In this document: in pieces, positions 60,695 through 64,000 of the stretch
How positions within the stretch are numbered: position 1 is the stretch's first letter
Layout: each line of letters opens with the position of its first letter
DNA from: JANQPX01 sp965222015
Lineage (GTDB): Bacteria > Pseudomonadota > Alphaproteobacteria > Geminicoccales > Geminicoccaceae
Reading direction: 5' to 3'
DNA length: 64,000 nt
Assembly: GCA_965222015.1 (NCBI GenBank)
Contig: CBDCTL010000024.1
Location: 1,178,001-1,242,000 of the forward strand
Program-made: the position numbers and the translations under genes
The notes under the pieces: model-generated
What the model was told of the DNA's origin: nothing
Database searches by the model: none
What the model saw: the letters and a program-made list of their open reading frames with translations, nothing else

Positions 60695-61482
60695 GTGATT
60701 ATTCGATCGTGCTGCTGATCGTTCTGGTGATCGCCGCCATCCTGCTCGCGGTCCTGGCCGCGGCATCGGTGGTGATCATCCAGGAATATGAGCGCGGCGT
60801 CGTCCTGACGCTCGGCCGCTTCTCAGGCATAAGACGGCCGGGGCTGCGCTTCGTCATCCCGGTTCTCCAGAAGATGGAGAAGGTCGACACCCGCGAAAAG
60901 GTGGTGGACATCCAGCCCCAGGACATCATCACCAAGGACAACGTCCTGGTGAAGGTGAACGGGGTCGTCTATTACCGCGTGCACGACGCCCGCCTCGCGA
61001 TCCTCGACACCGAGAACTACAACGAAGCAACCCGCGAGATGGCGCAGGCGACGCTCAGAGCCTCGGTGGGCACCCACGAGCTGGACGAGCTCTCCGACCC
61101 CGAACGCCTGAGCGTCGAGATCCAGCGGGCGCTGGAGGTCAAGACCGAGGCCTGGGGCATCAAGGTCTCGAACGTCGAGATCAAGGAGGTGGACGTCGAC
61201 AAGCAGATGATCCGCCACATCTCCCGCCAGGCCGAGGCCGAGCGCGTGCGCCGTGCCAAGATCATCGAGGCGAACGGCGAGCGGGAGGCGGCCGCGGCCT
61301 TTCTCGAGGCGGCCAAGATGTTCTCGGAAAGCCCGGAAGCGATGCAGCTCCGCTATCTCGCCACCCTCAACAACATCGCCAACGAGCGCAGCTCCACCAT
61401 CGTCTTCCCCTTCCCCACCGACCTCGCCCAGATGTTCGGCGCGAAGATCAAGGGCAACGGCTCCGGCAACAGCTTCAGCTGA
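60691..61482 (+). CDS. SPFH/stomatin-like membrane protein
   Basis: 263 aa. N-terminal membrane segment LLIVLVIAAILLAVLAAASV, then the Band 7 domain (VVIIQEYERGVVLTLGRFSG, VDTREKVVDIQPQDIITKDN) and a coiled coil (QAEAERVRRAKIIEANGERE). Forms large oligomers that organise membrane microdomains and partner the NfeD protease. Start codon overlaps the nfeD stop. Confidence 0.93.
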   Translation: MSDYSIVLLIVLVIAAILLAVLAAASVVIIQEYERGVVLTLGRFSGIRRPGLRFVIPVLQKMEKVDTREKVVDIQPQDIITKDNVLVKVNGVVYYRVHDARLAILDTENYNEATREMAQATLRASVGTHELDELSDPERLSVEIQRALEVKTEAWGIKVSNVEIKEVDVDKQMIRHISRQAEAERVRRAKIIEANGEREAAAAFLEAAKMFSESPEAMQLRYLATLNNIANERSSTIVFPFPTDLAQMFGAKIKGNGSGNSFS

Positions 61483-62580
61483 CGCCGGGGACGGGCGGCG
61501 CCAGCCGGGAAGAGCGGTGATCGCCCGCAGCAGGCGCTCGAATGCGGCTCCCGGATCGTCGGGGCGTCCGTTGAACAGTGCGACCACCATCGGCCCGCCC
61601 GGCTTTCGGATCACGAAGGAGAAGACGCCCGGCATCGCGCCGTAATGGCTCAGCACCCGGCCGTCCGGCAGATCCCAGACCCGCCAGCCCAGACCGTAGA
61701 ACGTCTCGCCCTTCGCATAGCCGGGCCGCTCCGTCACGACCGGAGCGATCGGCCTCGACGCGAAGGCGAAATAGCGGCGCGCATCTGTGATCCACCCGCC
61801 GGCGGCGGCGATGACCTGCGGATCGCCGACCGCGAAGCCGCTCTCGATCGCCGAGACCTCCGGCGGCACCGTGACATCGGCCTCGTCCATGGAAAAGCCG
61901 TCGAGGCCGGGCAGCAGCGCGCGAACGGCCTCGGCATAGGGCCGGCCCTCATGATGCGCCAGGATCCGGCCGAGCCAGCAATAGCCGAGGTTCGAATAGG
62001 CGTAGCGGCTGCCCGGATCGAACTGCAGCGGCTGGCCGAGCAGGGCATCGGCGATGGCGTCGCAGCTGGGCGGCGGCGCCCGCTCGGCCCCGATCAGCCG
62101 CCGCATGGGTTCGGGACCGATGAAGAACGGGTCGAAGGCGAGCGCCCGGTCCCAGCCGGCGGCATGGCTGAGAAGGTGGCGAAGGGTGATCGAGGCGCCG
62201 CGCGGATCCGCCATGCGCCGCGCCGCCGGATGCAGCTCGACCAGCGGCGTTTCCAGATCGAACCCCTCCTTTCGCATCAGCGCCAGCACGGCCGCGGCCG
62301 TCACCGGCTTGGACAGGCTCGCGATCTTGAATTTTTCGCCCGCGGCCATCGCCCTGTTCTCCGACCGGTCGGCGAGGCCGAAGGCGGCGACTTCCGGCTC
62401 CTCCCCCGGCATCCCATGGGCGACCACGGCACCGAAGAGACCTTCGCGCGCGAGTGCGTCCTCGATGATGGCCGCGAGCGAATCAGCGGCCGGACGAGCC
62501 CAGGCCAGCCACCCCGCCAGGACGAGCGCGGGCAGGAGCAGGATCGCCATCAGTTCGCTGCGGTCGAATAGCGGACGCAT
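60823..62580 (-). CDS. Beta-lactamase-family serine hydrolase with overlong antisense tail
   Basis: ATG 62580 (GTG 62586 alternative). Signal/anchor MAILLLPALVLAGWLAWARP. Class C beta-lactamase/DD-peptidase fold: nucleophile in FKIASLSKPVTAAAVLAL (SLSK), YxN-like YAYSNLGYCWLG and the later LSHYGAMPGVFSFVI. The family domain ends with RAITALPGWRRPSP near 61480. The first in-frame stop is only at 60823, so some 220 residues would be read antisense through the SPFH gene; these look like a shadow frame. A true stop may have been lost, or the long product is made. Confidence 0.78.
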   Translation of the reverse strand: MRPLFDRSELMAILLLPALVLAGWLAWARPAADSLAAIIEDALAREGLFGAVVAHGMPGEEPEVAAFGLADRSENRAMAAGEKFKIASLSKPVTAAAVLALMRKEGFDLETPLVELHPAARRMADPRGASITLRHLLSHAAGWDRALAFDPFFIGPEPMRRLIGAERAPPPSCDAIADALLGQPLQFDPGSRYAYSNLGYCWLGRILAHHEGRPYAEAVRALLPGLDGFSMDEADVTVPPEVSAIESGFAVGDPQVIAAAGGWITDARRYFAFASRPIAPVVTERPGYAKGETFYGLGWRVWDLPDGRVLSHYGAMPGVFSFVIRKPGGPMVVALFNGRPDDPGAAFERLLRAITALPGWRRPSPASAEAVAGAVALDLRAEHLGEVGGEGEDDGGAALVGDVVEGGEIAELHRFRAFREHLGRLEKGRGRLPLAVRLDDLGTAHALGLGLAGDVADHLLVDVHLLDLDVRDLDAPGLGLDLQRPLDLDAQAFGVGELVQLVGAHRGSERRLRHLAGCFVVVLGVEDREAGVVHAVIDDPVHLHQDVVLGDDVLGLDVHHLFAGVDLLHLLENRDDEAQPRPSYA

Positions 62581-62731
62581 CGTCACCGTATCTGTGGTCG
62601 AGGTCAGGGGCAGGCTAACGGATCGTGGTTAAGAAAACGTTACGCGGCCGGATGTTCGCGGCTCCCCTGGCCCCCGCCGGCCTGGGGTCCTAGAAAGGGA
62701 GTTCGCACCTGGCCGTTCGAGGGAGGGAACC

Positions 62732-63487
62732 ATGCCGCTCAGCGACTATGAAACAGCCCTGGTGACGGGCGCTTCCAGCGGCATCGGCGCCGCGACAGTG
62801 CGGGCGCTCGCCGGGCGCGGCCTCCGGGTTCACGCCCTCGCGCGCCGCCAGGATCGTCTGAAGGCGCTCGCCGAGGAGACCGGCTGCGAGCCGATCGCGC
62901 TCGATCTTCGCGACCGGGACGCGATCTACGATCGCCTGTCCGCTCTGGATGTCGACGTCGTGGTCGGCAATGCCGGCACCGGCCGCGGCATGGAGGGCTT
63001 TCTCGAGGCCTCGCCCGAGGACATCGACACGACACTCGGCGTCAACGTCGTCTCGCTCGTTCACGTTCTGCGTGCCACGCTTCCCGGCATGGTCGAGCGC
63101 AAGCGCGGCCATGTGATCAACATCGGCTCGACCGCCGGCCTCTACCCGCTCTATTCCGTCATCTACGGCGCGAGCAAGGGGGCCGTGCATCTGCTCAACC
63201 AGAATCTCCGGATCGAGCTCAAGGGATCCGGCGTGCGCACGACCGAAATCCTGCCCGGGCGCGTGATCACCGAGATCTTCGACGTCTCCTTCGACGATGC
63301 GGAGAAAGCGAAGGCGATGAAGGAGCCGGGCATCGAACAACTCCAGCCCGAAGACATCGCCGAGGCCATCCTCTTCGCCCTCGACGCACCCTGGCGCATG
63401 AACGTCAGCATGATCGAGGTCCAGCCGACCGAACAGGTCTTCGGTGGCCTGACGTTCGCCCCGGCCGCGGACGCGCGGCGGCGTTGA
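62732..63487 (+). CDS. Short-chain dehydrogenase/reductase (YdfG-like)
   Basis: 251 aa. NAD(P) motif LVTGASSGIGAATVRALAGR; NAG in VVVGNAGTGRG; catalytic Ser in INIGSTAGLYPLYSV and Tyr-Lys in VIYGASKGAVHL. ARRQDR after strand 2 favours NADP. The C-terminal part PGRVITEIFDVSFDD resembles 3-hydroxy acid (serine) dehydrogenases. GGAGGG before the ATG. A second SDR gene follows 18 bases later. Confidence 0.9.
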   Translation: MPLSDYETALVTGASSGIGAATVRALAGRGLRVHALARRQDRLKALAEETGCEPIALDLRDRDAIYDRLSALDVDVVVGNAGTGRGMEGFLEASPEDIDTTLGVNVVSLVHVLRATLPGMVERKRGHVINIGSTAGLYPLYSVIYGASKGAVHLLNQNLRIELKGSGVRTTEILPGRVITEIFDVSFDDAEKAKAMKEPGIEQLQPEDIAEAILFALDAPWRMNVSMIEVQPTEQVFGGLTFAPAADARRR

Positions 63488-63505
63488 CCTTCGAGGAGCT
63501 TGATC

Positions 63506-64000
63506 ATGCTGGAGAGCAGGGGACGGGTGGTGATGGTGTCCGGGGCGAACCGTGGGATCGGGTGGGCGATCACGGCGTGCCTTCGGGGCAAGGGCTACAG
63601 GCTCAGCCTTGGGGTAAGAAAACCGGACGCCATCGCCGAGCTGGCAGCAGGCGACGTCCTCGTTCATGAATACGATGCCGAACGCCCCGAAACCGCGGCA
63701 GCGTGGATGCGGTCGACACTCGACCGGTTTGGCCGTCTGGACGGGCTGGTGAACAATGCCGGCGTCTATCTCAAAGTGCGGATCGAGGACGGCGACGAGG
63801 CGGATTTCGACCGGCTCTGGCGGGTCAACGTCAAGGGGCCGCTGAAGCTGATCCAGCTCGCTTTGCCGCATCTGAAGCAGGCGGGCCACGGCCGCATCGT
63901 CAACCTGGTCTCGCTCGCCGGCAAGCGCGTGCCGAGCGACGACAGTGCCGGCTACGCCATAAGCAAGCACGCGGCGCTGGCTCTCCACCATGCCACGCGG
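63506..64000 (+). CDS. Short-chain dehydrogenase/reductase, cut by window end
   Basis: 165 residues visible. VVMVSGANRGIGWAITACLR is the cofactor motif, GLVNNAGVYLKV the NAG motif, IVNLVSLAGKRV holds the Ser and SAGYAISKHAALAL the Tyr-Lys pair. GAGGAGC precedes ATG 63506. Probably cotranscribed with the SDR gene upstream. The C-terminus lies beyond the window. Confidence 0.9.
   Translation, partial: MLESRGRVVMVSGANRGIGWAITACLRGKGYRLSLGVRKPDAIAELAAGDVLVHEYDAERPETAAAWMRSTLDRFGRLDGLVNNAGVYLKVRIEDGDEADFDRLWRVNVKGPLKLIQLALPHLKQAGHGRIVNLVSLAGKRVPSDDSAGYAISKHAALALHHATR

Overview
The window looks like the chromosome of a GC-rich alphaproteobacterium. It has a minus-strand rRNA operon of the order 16S, tRNA-Ile, 23S (with an intervening sequence), 5S, tRNA-fMet, and conserved alphaproteobacterial neighbourhoods such as uvrC-pgsA-moaD-moaE and mutT-argJ-parvulin-secA. 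The genus cannot be fixed from what is visible; a Rhodospirillales-like lineage is a guess.

Bases 1-17750 are an accessory region. The outer part (1-3280) is a graveyard: an IS1595 remnant, a coiled-coil gene fragment, a truncated IS66, a glycogen phosphorylase fragment, an IS256 remnant and the tail of a large serine recombinase gene. Next come two related elements in tandem, each about 5.5 kb once later insertions are subtracted, stacked against the 3' end of tRNA-fMet. Each has a short conserved left end (about 30 bp), one cargo operon on the minus strand, and a conserved right module of about 2.3 kb: a hairpin-rich non-coding block, a 72-73 aa protein and a large serine recombinase. Cargo A is a NACHT-LRR (STAND NTPase) gene, dead three times over: IS1595 sits on its start codon, an amber codon follows its P-loop, and IS630 sits before its LRR part. 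Cargo B is an apparently intact two-gene membrane system, a four-helix membrane protein plus a membrane-anchored TPR protein. The junction between the elements carries an IS110/IS1111-type element. The arrangement reads as successive recombinase insertions at tRNA-fMet, each displacing the earlier one outward.

Bases 17751-24050 are the rRNA operon. Its ITS has no tRNA-Ala. Its 23S gene carries an IVS with a four-helix-bundle ORF. Its leader has boxB/boxA-like elements and a promoter.

Bases 24190-64000 are housekeeping and metabolic genes: M23 peptidase, ppx-rlmE, a CDGSH protein, gcvH, an FAD amine oxidase, a DapA-family lyase, uvrC-pgsA-moaD-moaE, two related histidine kinases, glutathione-dependent formaldehyde oxidation (class III ADH plus S-formylglutathione hydrolase), TerC, a polyol-type ABC transporter beside a decayed SorC-like regulator, a cysteine hydrolase and a methyltransferase, a BCCT transporter, mutT-argJ-parvulin-secA, nfeD plus an SPFH protein, a serine hydrolase and two SDR genes, the last cut by the window end.
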